A DNA stretch of 64,000 bases from Diabrotica undecimpunctata. Taxonomy: Eukaryota; Arthropoda; Insecta; Coleoptera; Chrysomelidae. The stretch spans positions 75,470,021 through 75,534,020 of the forward strand of contig NC_092807.1 of assembly GCF_040954645.1 (NCBI RefSeq), written 5' to 3'. The position numbers and the translations under genes were made by a program. Each line of letters opens with the position of its first letter. The first letter of the stretch is position 1. The notes under the pieces are model-generated. The model saw only the letters and a program-made list of their open reading frames with translations, did no database searches and had not been told where the DNA came from. This document shows positions 22,582 through 35,562 of the stretch, one piece after another.

Positions 22582-25420
22582 GGGGAGAGTAGTACACATT
22601 GACACATAGTACACAATGAAACACTGTTATTAACTAAATCAAATTTGCCGCCACATTGCCACTAGCGCTTCAACGGATACTCCATAATGCATTGCGTCTG
22701 CCGACAGTAGTTCGCTTTGATATTCGGAGTAGTAAACATACGACGTGTTTTATTGTTTTGTGTGCCTGAGATTTAAAAACTGAAGCGTTTATAACAAGGT
22801 ATGTTGCCTATAAATAAATAGTTTTCATTTTCGTATATATGTCGTTACAATACTTGTGATGAATGCCTTTTAACCTATAAATATCGTTGCCAATAATTGC
22901 CGGGTTTTCTGTTTACATCCAACTGAAACTTTAAACCTGTGGTAGTACACATTGAAACATATAGTGGTGATACACAATGACACATGTTTCATTGTGTACC
23001 ATACTAAATCATTCTATAACAATGGCATTTTATTGCAGGTGTACCATGGTAAGGAGGAAGAAAGAAAGATCCAGAGCCAAATTTACAAGTGAACAAATGG
23101 CGGCAGCAGTCACAGAGGTTAAAAAAATGGAACTGCAGTTCGCGTTGCGGCAGATATGTTTGGCGTAAATTTTAGCACATTAAGGCGATACGTTCTAAAA
23201 GAAAAAAATGATCCAAATGCAAAAATGGAGCCAAATTATGCTGTTAGATTAGTATTTAACACAGAGCATGAGACGTCGATGTGTGATTATATTAAGAACT
23301 GTAGCAAAATGGCTTTTGGGTTGAATACTCTAAAAGTTAGAGAATTGGCGTATGACATGGCTGCTAAAAACAATATCACTATGCCAGACTCTTGGAAGGC
23401 CAACAAATGTGCAAGCAAAGATTGGTTAAGGGCATTTATAAAAAGAAATTTATTTAGAAAATCATTAAGCCTCAGAAAGCCAGAAGGATGTTCACTGTTA
23501 AGGCTTACTTCATTTACAAAACCCAATGTTGACCGGTTTTTCGTAAATTTGGAGCAAATATACGTAAAATATCCATCAATTGTTGAAGATATTCGCATCT
23601 ACAATTTAGACGAAACTGCTACTACGACTGTCCAACGACCACATAAAGTTGTGGCACAAAAAGGTGTTAAACAGCTGAACCAGTGCACAAGCGCCGAAAG
23701 AGGATTACTCGCTACTACTTGTGCAATAATTCGAGCAAATGGAACATTTCTACCTCCGGTCATTGTTTTTCCTCGTAAAAAGTTTAATACCATTATGCTA
23801 AATGGTGCTCCACCAGGAACATTAGGACTAGCTAATCCAAGTGGATGGATGACCGCCGAACTATTCACACAAGTACTAGATCATTTTATTAAGCATACTG
23901 GTGCTAGAAAAGAAAACCCGTGTTTATTAATATATGTCAATCACGAATCCAATATGTCTCTGGAAATAGCAGAAAAAGCAAAAGCTAATGGCATAATAGT
24001 TTTAACCTTGCCCCCACATACAAGCAATAAGATACAGCCTTTGGACAAATCAGTTTATTTTTCCTTCAAAAACTATTACAATAGTGCGATTGATTCATGG
24101 CTTCTTAACCACCCCGGCGTTCCTATGACACTGTACCAAATAGCAGAATGTGCTGGTATTGCCCACTCAAAATCAATGACACCTGAAAATATTCTGAACG
24201 GCTTCAAATCTACAGGTATCTACCCTTTTAATAGACATATTTTTAGTGAAACTGATTTTCTATTATCGTCAGTTACTGACAGACCGATTCATGATTTTGA
24301 AAAGTATGACGGACAAAAAGCTATGGTTGTACTAAGAGATTCTACCAATCACGAAGAAAATGCATTTGTATCTTCATCTTCAGTTAATACAGCTTCTACT
24401 TCATCTAATACAACCCAAGAAACTGAACCGAACTCAACTCTTGAAATACCTTCGACATCAAAAAGTTATTTTATTACCCCATTCGACATACGGGGTTTTC
24501 CTAAGGCCGCACCCAGAAAAAATTCAAATCGTAGACGGAAATCAAGAAAAAGTGTAATTTTAACTAGTACACCAGAAATGAAAGACCTTTCTTATAAAAC
24601 GGAAGGTAAGAAAACTCCGACAACAGCAGCAGTTAATAAAGTGGAACGAAATATCAGTAAAGCTTTAAGCACAAAAGCCTGTAAAAAGGACTCTCCCAGA
24701 AAAAAGATCAAGTCAGGTGAAAGTGATTCAGAAATAGACTCCGGAAGTTTAGAGTTGGCCGACTCTTCAGATGATGAATTAGGTTCTCCTATGATGCAGG
24801 AACAAAATGATGACTTAGAATCTTACGCAATTGCTGAAAATACTGAAATTTTAAAAGACTCTTTCGTGTTAGTGAAATTTGAGAAGAACATCCATTATGT
24901 CGCCAAAATTTTGGAAATTGTGAACTCTTATGAATTTAAAATTTCATATTTGAGAAGAAGCACGAAATTTTCCAATTCATTTTACTTTCCAGATGTTCCT
25001 GACATTCATATGGGTTTGAAATCTGATTTTGTTATGTTATTGCCAGCACCCATATATACAAAAAACAAACGACTATCTTGCTATTATAGATTTGGTTTGG
25101 AGTTTAACAATTTTATCGTACGGTAACTTGAAGAAATATTAAACATTTTTTTGTATTTAATAGTTGTTTTTAATACGTTTCATTGTGTACTACCTTATGT
25201 TTCAAACTGTACCACCGGTGGTACACATTGAAACAAATTCAGTATTTCATATTTATGAAAATTTCTAAGTTACTATTTATATTTTACTTATAATAACTAT
25301 AAAATTTGATAGACAAATGTACCCAGATAACAAAACTCTAAATGGAGATTTTTTCGAAGATTTCATGCCGATGTTAGAACACATTTCCTAAAAAATGTGT
25401 CATTGTGTACCACTCTCCCC
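22582..25420 (+). mobile_element. pogo-like DNA transposon (pogo-1)
   Basis: Inverted ends GGGGAGAGTAGTACACATTG (22582) and GGGGAGAGTGGTACACAATG (inverted, ending at 25420) are flanked by TA at 22580-22581 and 25421-25422. Length 2839 bp. Several extra copies of the motif TACACAATGA lie inside both ends. Confidence 0.88.
23049..25126 (+). pseudogene. pogo-1 transposase (HTH-psq, CENP-B-type HTH, DDE_1)
   Basis: The ATG at 23046-23048 region opens a psq-type helix-turn-helix. At an A7 run (about 23120-23128) the frame shifts; one extra A would link it to the long 656-codon frame ending at 25126. Further domains: CENP-B-type HTH (about 23220-23520), the DDE core with YNLDETATTT, then LIYVNHESN and IQPLDKSVY, and a Ser/acidic and Lys-rich tail with a C-terminal folded segment (SFVLVKFEKNIHYVAKIL). 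The second catalytic Asp is Val (GTC at 23936-23938); pogo-2 keeps Asp there. The frameshift and the lost Asp indicate an inactive enzyme. Confidence 0.88.
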
Positions 25421-25590
25421 TATGATTATTTGCATTTGTTTACAACAATGCTACTTGGTACACAATGAGACACCGGGTGATAGTACACAATGAGACTGTC
25501 CCATTGTGTACTACTAAAATTGTACCAAGTGTTTATGCTATAATGATATGTGTATAAGTAGAATGAAAGTTTATTATCTTTGTTACAGAC

Positions 25591-28587
25591 ATGGTGCGCA
25601 AAGAAAAACCAAGGAGTCGAGCCACATTCAGCTCCGATGATATGAAAAGTGCCGTACAAGATGTTTTGGACGGAAAATCATTAAGAATTGCTGCCGTTGA
25701 ACAAGGAGTAAAATTTCATACATTACAAAGATATGTCGCAAAAGAACGTACTAATCAATTATGCTGTATGACGTGTGTTTACAGAGGAACAGGAAATTTC
25801 TCTGTGTGACTATATCAAAACTTGTAGCAACATGAGCTACGGATTAACAACCATTCAAGCACGAAAGGTAGCATATGACATGGCAATTAAAAACAATATT
25901 CTAGTTCCAGCGAATTGGATCAAAGGTAAAATAGCTGGACTCCAATGGTTCCGTTCATTTTTAAATAGGCGTGAGAACTTCAGTATACGTCAACCAGAGG
26001 GTTGCAGTTTATCAAGATTAACATCATTTAATCCACACAAGAGATTTTTAATGAAGCCCTCACAAACCTAGACATGGGAATCCGAGTGAACGGTGAATAC
26101 ATCAATAATATCCGCTACGCCGATGAGACTGTGTTACTAGCAACCAGCCTAAACGATCTGCAGGCCTTACTAGACCGAGTGCGAACTGTGAGCGTAACAT
26201 ACGGACTGAACCTTAATATTAAGAAAACTAAATTCATGGTTGTCAGCCGTACAAATTTAGATCCCGGGGCACTAATGGCAGGTAGCAAAGAGATCCAGAG
26301 AGTCGACAGATTCACTTACCTCGGAACTACCCTCAACGTACAATGGGACTACGCTCAAGAGATTAGATCCAGAATTGAAATGGCACGGTCTACATTTATT
26401 AAGTTGAGATCCTTGCTGTGCTGCAGTGATCTCAGTTTGGGAACCAAGATGCAAATAGTGAGGTGCTACGTTCTTCCAGTGTTACTGTATGGAGTTGAAG
26501 CCTGGACACTGACGCAAGCCACTGAAAAACGAATCGAAGCCTTCGAGATGTGGATATACAGAAGGATACTAAAAATATCTTATGTGGACCATGTCACCAA
26601 CGTTGAGGTCCTACAGCGCATGACAAAAGAAAAAGAAGTGCTTAATTTAATTAAACAACGCAAGCTTGAGTACCTTGGCCACGTGATGCGGAACGAAGAA
26701 AAATATCGAATTCTTCAACTTGTTATGCAGGGTAAAGTATTTGGCAGAAGAGGACCGGGACGCCGTCGTATCTCGTGGTTGAAAAATCTCCGACAATGGT
26801 TTGGGATAACCTCAGCGGAGCTGTTTCGCAGAGCAGTCAACAAAACCATGATAGCCTTGATGATCGCCAACATCCGGACCGGATAAGGCACTGAAGAAGA
26901 AGAATCCACACAATGTCAACAAGTTCTTCGACAATTTACATGCCGTTTATTCTAGATATCCATCAGCTGTGTCTAATATCAGGATATATAACTTTGATGA
27001 GACTAGTACAACAACAGTGCAGAAACCTAAGAAAGTCGTGGCGGAGAAAGGTGTAAAACAGCTGAATAGTTGTACTAGCGGTGAAAGGGGTTTCTTATTA
27101 CTACATGTGTAATTGTATGTGCGAATGGTACGTTTCTGCCTCCTGTTATGGTTTTTCCAAGGAAATATTATAAGGAGCATATGACACAAGGAGCTCCACC
27201 TGGCACACTGGGTTTGGCAAATCCAAGTGGATGGATGAATAACGAGCTGTTTGTTGACGTTATGAAACATTTCATTAAGTTTAGCAACAATTTAATTGAA
27301 AACCCTTCCATACAGATCTACGATAATCATGAGAGTCACGTAACATATCAAGTTGTTCAACTGGCAAAGGATAATGGCGTAATCATACTGACTCTGCCTC
27401 CACATTGTAGTAACAAAGTGCAACCCCTTGATGTTTCAATTTTCTCTCCCTTTAAAGCGTATTACAATGCTGCTATAGACTCATGGTTGCTGAACCATCC
27501 TGGTAAACCTATTTTAATATACCAGATAGCACAATGTGTAGGAGAGGCATATATGAAAGCATTAACACCTACTAATATTCTGTCAGGTTTTAATAAAACG
27601 GGATTTTTTCCCCTTAATAGAGACATTTTTTCTGAAGCTGACTTCATTGGCAGTTCTGTGACTGATAGATCAAATAAAACTGAACAGCCAAATCCACAAC
27701 CAGAGTCGACAGAAAGGTTTGGTGTGCTTTCCAATCAAGTTATATTATCCTCATCGAAGACACCTGAAAATCAAGAAGTATCCCCACCAAGGACACCTGA
27801 AACACCGATAATGTCTGAAAACTCTAAGTCAATAGTATCATCTGCGAATTCAAGTTCTTTCATCTCCCCTGATGAGTTTAAAGGATTTCCAAAAGCAGAA
27901 AAGAGAAAAGGTGTAAAGACAAGGAAAACTAAAAAGAGTGCAATTTTAACTAACACATCTGACTTGGATCAGTTAAAACTACAAGCAATAACCAAAAAAA
28001 TGACTCCTCAGAATAATAAACGAATTAGGGTCAATTTAAATTTAAATTTTATTAGCTCAAAACCAAAGCAGAAAAAATATAAACGAAGTGATAGCACTTC
28101 ATCCGAGGAGGGTGAAGAACTAATAAATTACGATGATTCTTCTGGCGATGAATGTGAAAATTTACAGTTGGAAGACGATTATGACATTAATGCTAGTACA
28201 GAAATTTCCATTGATAATTTTGTATTAGTGAAATTTGAAAACAATATATTTTATGTTGCTAAAGTTCTCAAGACATTAGAGGATAATGAATTTAAAGTGT
28301 CATTTTTAAGAAAAAGTGGTAAGCTTGAAGGCTGCTTTATTTTTCCTTTAGTTGAAGACATTGCTGCAGTAGCAAGGTCAGACATTGTATCAATTCTACC
28401 AAAACAAAAAAATGTAGATCAAAAAAACAAGCGCCTTGCATCTTATTTCAAATTTGATATGTTAAGTTTGACAGTATTAAGATCCGTTAAAATTCTTTTT
28501 CGTTTCAGTTTTTCTACTGTAAATGTAAAATTGCTATTTTTAATAATAAAAACTACACTCTATGTATTTAATTTAACAAATTATTGA
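25591..28587 (+). pseudogene. pogo-2 transposase, interrupted by an RTE insertion
   Basis: The psq HTH begins at ATG 25591 (MVRKEKPRSRATFSSDDMKS). A frameshift near 25755 leads to the CENP-B-type HTH (TEEQEISLCDYIKTC to SLSRLTSFNPH at about 26037). After the RTE insertion, coding resumes at 26914 (NKFFDNLHAVYSRY) with YNFDETSTTT. Another frameshift near 27100 precedes the 27148-28587 frame. There IYDNHESH and VQPLDVSIF give the remaining two Asp, 35 residues apart (DDD type). All three Asp are present. The tail mirrors pogo-1 (NFVLVKFENNIFYVAKVL). Inactive through frameshifts and insertion. Confidence 0.87.
26041..26902 (+). pseudogene. 5'-truncated RTE LINE insertion (RT palm to C-terminus)
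   Basis: Flanked by an 11-bp duplication AATCCACACAA (26030-26040 and 26903-26913). The frame is open from the left junction (EIFNEALTNLDMGIRVNGEY) to TAA at 26884-26886. It has NIRYADETV, so the second catalytic Asp of YADD is Glu, and then the RTE C-terminus (KKLEY-like KLEYLGHVMR; GRRRISWLKNLRQWFG). It ends in GCACTGAAGAAGAAG. It is homologous along its length to the intact ORF at 44652-47681. 5' truncation is normal for LINE insertion. Confidence 0.92.
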
Positions 28588-29040
28588 AATAATACCACTT
28601 GACTCATTGTGTACCACCACTTGACTCATTGTGTACCACCAATCGTACACAATGAGACAGATGTAGACGGTTAGCAAAATAATCATAGATTTTGTTTCTT
28701 CACTCATGAGGGAATTTTATTTGAGATTATATTGAGGAAATAATCATATTGATGCCTGGTTAACTCAGTTTGTAGACAAATTCAAAATTCAAATAATTAA
28801 TATCGGTAGTAATACTACCAATAAATATATATTATCAGAAGAATACCCTCACAAATATTGTTTGTAAATTTACATAGCGAAAACTTGTAAGCTGGGATAG
28901 TAGTCACATTCATTTATTTTCAGTATTAACTTTAGGTAGATATATTAGACGTTGTTTTGACTAGAAAGTTTTGATTTGATTAATATGCATATGCATATCA
29001 TCGATGACGCATGGGTAATCTTTCAATTTTCCGACTGAAT

Positions 29041-30254
29041 TATCTTCTTCTTCCTTTGAATATCGCAATAATTATAATTCTAAGGACACATTTACCTTTG
29101 TCAATGCTGTTAGGGGAATGCGGTTACCAAAAGATTATGTTTTGATTTCTTTGGATGTGGTTTCTTTATTTACAAACATTCATATAGAATCAAATTGGAA
29201 CCTTATAAAAGACTACACGACATTATCTAAAGGTAATTTTTTATTTATTCTCAGGTTCATTTTTAATAATACTTATTTCAGTTTCAATGAAAAATTTTAC
29301 TCCCAAATTTTTGGAACACCTATGGGTTCCCCGATTAGTCCCATCCTTGCTACTATTGTAACTGATCATCTCTTAGACAATGTGATCACACAATTACCTT
29401 TTGAATTACCATTTTTATATAAATATGTCGATGACATCATATGTGCAGTTCCACCTTATCACATCAATACCACATTAAACATTTTAAATTCATTTAATGA
29501 ACATCTTCAGTTCACAATTGAAACCGAGACAGATCTTAGTATACCATTTTTAGACATAAAGGTAATAAGAACAAATGACAATATTCTGACATTGGATTGG
29601 TACCAAAAGCCAACAGCATAGGGCAGGTATATGAATTACTTTTCAAACCACACCACTCGTCAAAAATATAATACAGTATTGGGTATGAAAACAGGGTAAT
29701 GTCCATTGTTGATGATAATTTGTTACAAAAAAATCTGGACATATACAAAATTTTTCGAAACAACGGCTATCCTAAACATATTTTAAAAAAACTCATTTAC
29801 AGCAGTAATTTCTATGATGGTCCTGTCCTTGACTCTAACAATGAGTCAATCAAATACAAAAAACTCCCCTTTATTAACGGTCTAACTCAGTCTGTCGTAT
29901 CCATATTTAAAGATGTTTCCAATATTAATATAGCTAAATACAATACCATAAATAGCAAACAACTTTTTTCTAAAATTAAAGACCCAGTACCAACCTTATA
30001 TAAGAGTAATGTGGTACCTATATGAAATACCGTGTCTAGAATGTGAAAAAAGCTACATTGGCCATACATCGCAGTGGCTAAAACAACGTATCACACAGCA
30101 TAAAAGTGATTGCCGCTTAGGAAAAAATTCTTGTGCAGTTGTCGAGCACTACAAAAACACCGGTCATCTGTTAGACTACAACAATGCTCGTATTTTGGCA
30201 CAGACGGAAAATTACATAAAAATCATATATTGCAATATATTAAACAAAATTTAA
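29041..30254 (+). pseudogene. PLE-2 reverse transcriptase-GIY-YIG, frameshifted
   Basis: The RT begins with RLPKDYVLISLDVVSLFTNI (29121), then FGTPMGSPISPILATIV and the box YKYVDDII (about 29428), then IPFLDIKVI. TAG at 29619-29621 ends the frame. The linker is open from 29699 to 30025 (KNLDIYKIFRNNGYP). The GIY-YIG endonuclease is open from 30009 to 30254 (WYLYEIPCLECEKSYIGHTS with Arg and His further on). The N-terminal third of the protein is missing. Catalytic YVDD and GIY-YIG motifs are readable, but the copy is broken. Confidence 0.86.
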
Positions 30255-30670
30255 AACTACACTCACCTTAATGATTAATCATACTAACTAGCCTTAATGA
30301 TTAATTAAAGAAATACTATTCCTCTAATGTTTTCTTACATTGTTATTTTTTGCATTTTGAAATAATGTTTACTTGTTTCCATCTTATTTATTGTTAACGA
30401 ACGTGCTCAAAGATATTTTAAATTTTAACATGCATTTTATTAAATGTACAGTTACATCAGCAATAATGTTATTTTAATATTCAATTTTATTTATGTGTAT
30501 AATATTTTAATTTCTGTAAGTAATTTATACAACATAATCTTATATTGTCCATTGTCGTAAGTTTCTTTACATATTTAATATCCTTGACTGCTACATATCT
30601 TTTTGAGGTAACACACTTATAATCACTTTTCTATGGATGTTTGGTTTTTCATATTGTTCTTTTTAGATGA

Positions 30671-30725
30671 ACTGATGATGCTTTCTGATTAGAAAGCGAA
30701 ACGTCTTCAATAAATAGATGAAGTA
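30671..30725 (+). ncRNA. Hammerhead-ribozyme-like core at PLE-2 3' end
   Basis: CTGATGA (30672-30678), a 6-bp helix GCTTTC/GAAAGC (30680-30685 with 30692-30697), then GAAA (30698-30701) form a canonical hammerhead catalytic core. A possible stem III is CTTCA/TGAAG (30705-30709 with 30719-30723), followed by TA (30724-30725) as the UH cleavage dinucleotide. PLEs are known to carry hammerheads. Weak points: one unpaired T before helix II, a 3-nt bulge in stem III, and no convincing stem I in the flanks. Self-cleavage is unproven. Confidence 0.45.
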
Positions 30726-30779
30726 GCCACCTTCTTTGTCTTTTTTTCTCTCCACTTTGACCGAAAAACCCACCACTCT

Positions 30780-31204
30780 TAATTTATATGTATTTATATA
30801 TATATACAGGGTGGTCCTTAAGTAATTGTACAAACATAAACCGTAGATTCTGCACTTTAAAATATTACGATTTAAGTCAACTTGCTTTAATAAAATGTTG
30901 ATATTAAGAAAGATACAGGGTGTTAAAGTGAAAATTAAAAATTTTATTTTTCGCTATAACTTTTACGTTTGTTAATATTTTTAGACAAAAATTTATAATT
31001 GGATGCTTTTGAGTAAGATAAATTATAATTTTATATATACTTTACTGTAACTGATAAAGGGTGCCACATATGCCAAATGTGTGGCATAAATCTGCGCTTA
31101 ACTTTTTTGCTCTTTAAGTTAGCTCTATTTGTGTTAAAAAATATTAAAGATACATTATTTTTACAAGAAAAAGGTACTACACTACTACATTAAACAAAGG
31201 TACT
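30780..31204. other. Non-coding repeat-like stretch with ACAGGGTG motifs
   Basis: TATATACAGGGTGGTCCTTA (30799) and GATACAGGGTGTTAAAG (30913) recall the termini of dispersed insect repeats, but I cannot name the family. A small hairpin GCCACA/TGTGGC occurs near 31062-31085. AAGGTACTACAC is directly repeated next to the Gypsy pol remnant (about 31169 and 31198). Confidence 0.4.
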
Positions 31205-33651
31205 ACACATTGTCACCTGCTCTACAAAAGGTAGTTATTACCGAACTTGACCAAATGTTGGAAAAAGGGATCGTAGAACATTTAACTTCTACGTGGTCTT
31301 CACCTATAGTTATTATTATGATACAAAAAAATGATAAATGGAGGTCTTGTGTTAACTGTAGAAAGTTAAATGCGTTAAGCCTACCGGATGCGTATCTAAT
31401 TCCTTATGTGTCATCTATTCTAGATAAACTTCGAGATGCACGATATTTAACTACTCTGGATTTCAAATCATCATATTGGCAAATAAAAGTAGCTTTGGAA
31501 TCTAGACCTTTAACGGCTTCCACAGTGCCTAATAGAGGTTTAATTCAGTTCCGTCGTATGCCTTTCTGTTACATTCGACTCCTGCTACCTGGCAGCGTGC
31601 AATTGATAATATTTTAGGTTAAAATATTAAAATTAGATAGTTATCTTTTTGTATATATTGATGATATAATTATTTGTACATCAACAATTGAGCAGCATTT
31701 AAAAGTATTAGAGGCAATATTTCAGCGCTAAACAGACGCTGGTGTTCCCTTAATAGGGAGAAGTGTTTAATATGTCGTTCAGAGTTAAAGTATTTAGGAT
31801 ACGTAGTGAATAAATCTGGATTGCATGTCGATCCACGAAAGGTAGAATACCGACACAGAGAACTGTTCACGATGTTCGTCGGATTGTAGGTATGGCATCA
31901 TGGTATCAGAGATTTATTTCATCATTTAGTACTGCCGTCTCACCGCTCACTGAGCTTACTCAGAAAAATGTACAATTCGTTTGGAATAAGACATGCGATA
32001 ACGCCTTGAATAAAAAGTTAGAGAATATTTAGTTTCAGCACCCATTTTGGCGTGTCCAGATGTTTTTTTACCATTTATTGTAGAGACAGACGCAAAATAT
32101 TCCACCACAGAAAAAGAATGTCTCGCCGTTCTATTTGCCGTAGAGAAACTAAGGCCTTACCTAGAAGCTTCGAAATTTGTGGTTATTACAGACCATTTTA
32201 GTCTAAAATGGTTGTTTTCCATTAAAGACCCTATAGGCAGAATTGTTCGTTGGGCTCTACGTTTGCAGGCATATGACTTTGAAGCAATACACCACAAAGG
32301 AAAAGATCATCTAGTGCCTGACGCACTACTCGTGCAGTTTCTTGCGTGAATGCTTAGAATGTAGACTGTTCTACTTCTATACAGGTTAGTTCAGACCGAT
32401 GGTACTTGGATATGATTTCCAAGGTCAACAAATTTCCTAGCAACTTTCCACTTTGGAGGGTAGAGGGAGAAAAACTTTTCAAGAATATAAAACCGCGATA
32501 CCCCGAACTAGCTTCATCAGAGTGGGTAGCGGTAGTTCCAAGAGACAAAATACTAAATGAGATCATTCCAAGTAATGGGCATAAGAGGTCCTCCAACTAA
32601 TGGACACCTTGGCGTTTCAAAAACATTTGGAAGACTTAATAAAAAATATTATTGGCTATCAGATATAGAACGCTATATAAAGAAATGTACAACATGTCAA
32701 TGAATAAAACGAGAACGGCAACGTCCTAGAGGTCAATTGTTATCTCAACAACCTACTGCCAATCATCCATGGACTCTTATTAGGACTAACTAGAGTTAGT
32801 TGGACCTTTACCTAAGACCACTCCGGGATTTTCGTACATATTCACCGTGTTAGATTGCTTTACTAAATTTATTTTAGCTTTCCTATTAGAGCCGAGACAT
32901 CAGCCAATATTATAAAAATACTAAAAAATAGGTGTTTCTAGTCTATGGTATACCAGAGAGAATTTTGTTAGATAATGGACCACAATTTCGTGGCTATATA
33001 TTTCAACAATTTGTCTCAAACTATGGTATTGAATTAAAATTTACGGCACTGTACCATTCACAAGCTAATTCCGTGGAAAGAGTTCATAGAGTAATAAAAA
33101 CCATATTTACGGCCTATGTCTCTCAACATCAAAGACACTGGGATCTTCTTTTACCAAAGATTGCATGTGCATTGCGATCTTCAGTTCCTGAAGTCACCGC
33201 AGTCTCACCAAACCTTATTAATTTTGGTAGGGAAATCAATGTGCATGGCAATAAAAATGGACACAATTCGGAACAAGGTCAGTATAATGTCGGAACAAGG
33301 AAGGAATTGCTGGATAAACTGCTTTGTGATGTTAGGAAGAGACTGAAGTCAGCGTATGAGAAAAGTAAAGTTCCATATAACCTGCGAAAAAGACTAGAAA
33401 CATATAAAGTTGGGGAAATGGTTTGGAGAAGAAATTTTGTTCAGTCTGATGCTACAAGATATTTCAGCGCAAAATTGGCCCAAAAGTTTGTAGGACAATT
33501 TAATATTCAGAAAGTGGTCTCCCCATGGAGTTATGAACTTGCTGATGAAAATGGTTCTCATGCAGAAACCTGGAATGCTAAAGATTTGAAAACGGTTACT
33601 CAGGACGAGATTAAGGATATTAAGTCGAAACCTCCTGATGTGGAAGAATAA
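31205..33651 (+). pseudogene. Gypsy-type pol remnant (RT, RNase H, integrase)
   Basis: Most of it lies in one frame. RT: VEHLTSTWSSPIV, CVNCRKLNALSLPDAY, LDFKSSYWQIKV (31210-31617), then YIDDIIICTS (about 31660) after a break. RNase H: FIVETDA is followed at once by KYSTTEKECLAV, so about 40 residues are deleted; then VITDHFSLKWL and GKDHLVPDALL. Integrase: KKCTTCQ zinc-finger end, LLDNGPQFRGY (second catalytic Asp) and HSQANSVERVHR (catalytic Glu); the region of the first Asp is broken. No LTR, gag or protease is recognisable. Multiple stops. Confidence 0.83.
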
Positions 33652-33979
33652 AGACGAAATATCTAAAAAAAATAGGTCAAAAATACTCACAAAGAAATCA
33701 GTGTTAGTTCTAGTATTATAATAATCTGTTATATTATTCTTTTTTTTATAAATAACCTGGTGTGCGCTGAAAAGAATGTTCTTGCAGACATATATTTTTT
33801 TTGTGTTTTTTTAGACAGAATAAATAGATTATGTTTAATTTATTTTCTAACTAAGAATAAATAGTTTTTGTTTCATCATATTGTTTTTTTGTTATTATTT
33901 GTTTTAAGTTAGGAAATAATTAATGATTTAGTACAAATAAAAACAGAGAGTAAAAACTAGTAACAACCAGATAGAAATA
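33652..33979. other. AT-rich non-coding; nothing recognised
   Basis: No supportable frame or repeat boundary; lies between the Gypsy remnant and the LINE fragment. Confidence 0.5.
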
Positions 33980-34797
<818 letters not shown>

Positions 34798-35562
34798 CAA
34801 AAAATCTTTTTGCCACAGAAAATTGTTTAGGATGTTTAAATTTTTATTTTAGAATCGCTTATAAACTTGATTAGAATATTAAATAAGATAACAGATTGCT
34901 GATGTTAACTGGTAGGCTAATATTGAGATCAATTAAACCTAAATATAGGCTTTGAGTCTGTTCCCTATGATTAGGACAATCGAAAAATAAGTGGTTCAAA
35001 TCTCCGACAGATTTACCATCACAAGGACAGAAAGGAGTTTCATAGATTCCAATCCTATGCAGATGCTCTGGAAAGAGGCCATGGTTAAGTTTTACCGGGT
35101 TATTAACGAAGAATGTACTTTATTATAGTTAAAATTAAAATGTGGAATATTTTTTGGTAAGCATGGATGAATAGAAAAGTAATGGTTTCTTGAAGTCTTC
35201 TGAACCTCTTTATATTTTGACATCCATCTTTCCCTGCCAATACTCCTGATAATAGAAAAAAAGATCTTTAAAGTAGTACAAATTTGTAATTTCGGATATC
35301 TCAGATGTATTTTTTGCCATACCATCCACTAATTCGTTTCCAATTACTCCATTGTGCCCTTTAACCCAGAGTAAAGTAACTGTTTTTTTTTGTGAATTTT
35401 AGATCATGTAATAATTTTTTGATATCAAGTATAATGGAGTTTTGAAAACTATCCAATGAATGGTGGATATTTGATGGATTATTTGACTTCGTTGCTATGT
35501 TTTTCCATTTTATTAAAATTCCGTTATTATAATGTTGCTGTAAATCATCCAATGTGAATATA

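Larger units (their letters stand above)
25440..28660 (+). mobile_element. pogo-like element pogo-2, tandem to pogo-1, outer ends not resolved
   Basis: Starts and ends with the same TACACAATGAGAC motif array as pogo-1 (25457-25510 and 28603-28660), including a 22-bp tandem repeat near 28599-28641. GGGGAGAG termini are missing. The transposase has the same domain order as pogo-1 but is clearly diverged, so this is an older related copy rather than a recent duplicate. Confidence 0.75.
28700..30750 (+). mobile_element. Penelope-like element PLE-2 (5' truncated or decayed)
   Basis: Contains RT, linker and GIY-YIG coding remnants followed by a 3' region with a hammerhead-type core. Ends are not sharply defined. 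28700-29040 holds no recognisable frame. Confidence 0.75.

Noticed and set aside
24360..24557. His/Leu-rich 65-codon frame
   Set aside because: Shadow of the Ser-rich tail of pogo-1.
23049..28587. pogo transposases as domesticated host genes
   Set aside because: Frameshifts in both, a TIR and TA duplication around pogo-1, and an RTE insertion in pogo-2 indicate ordinary decayed transposons.
30780..31204. ACAGGGTG repeats as ends of a named transposon
   Set aside because: The motif is suggestive, but I could not find a partner end or target duplication, so no family is claimed.
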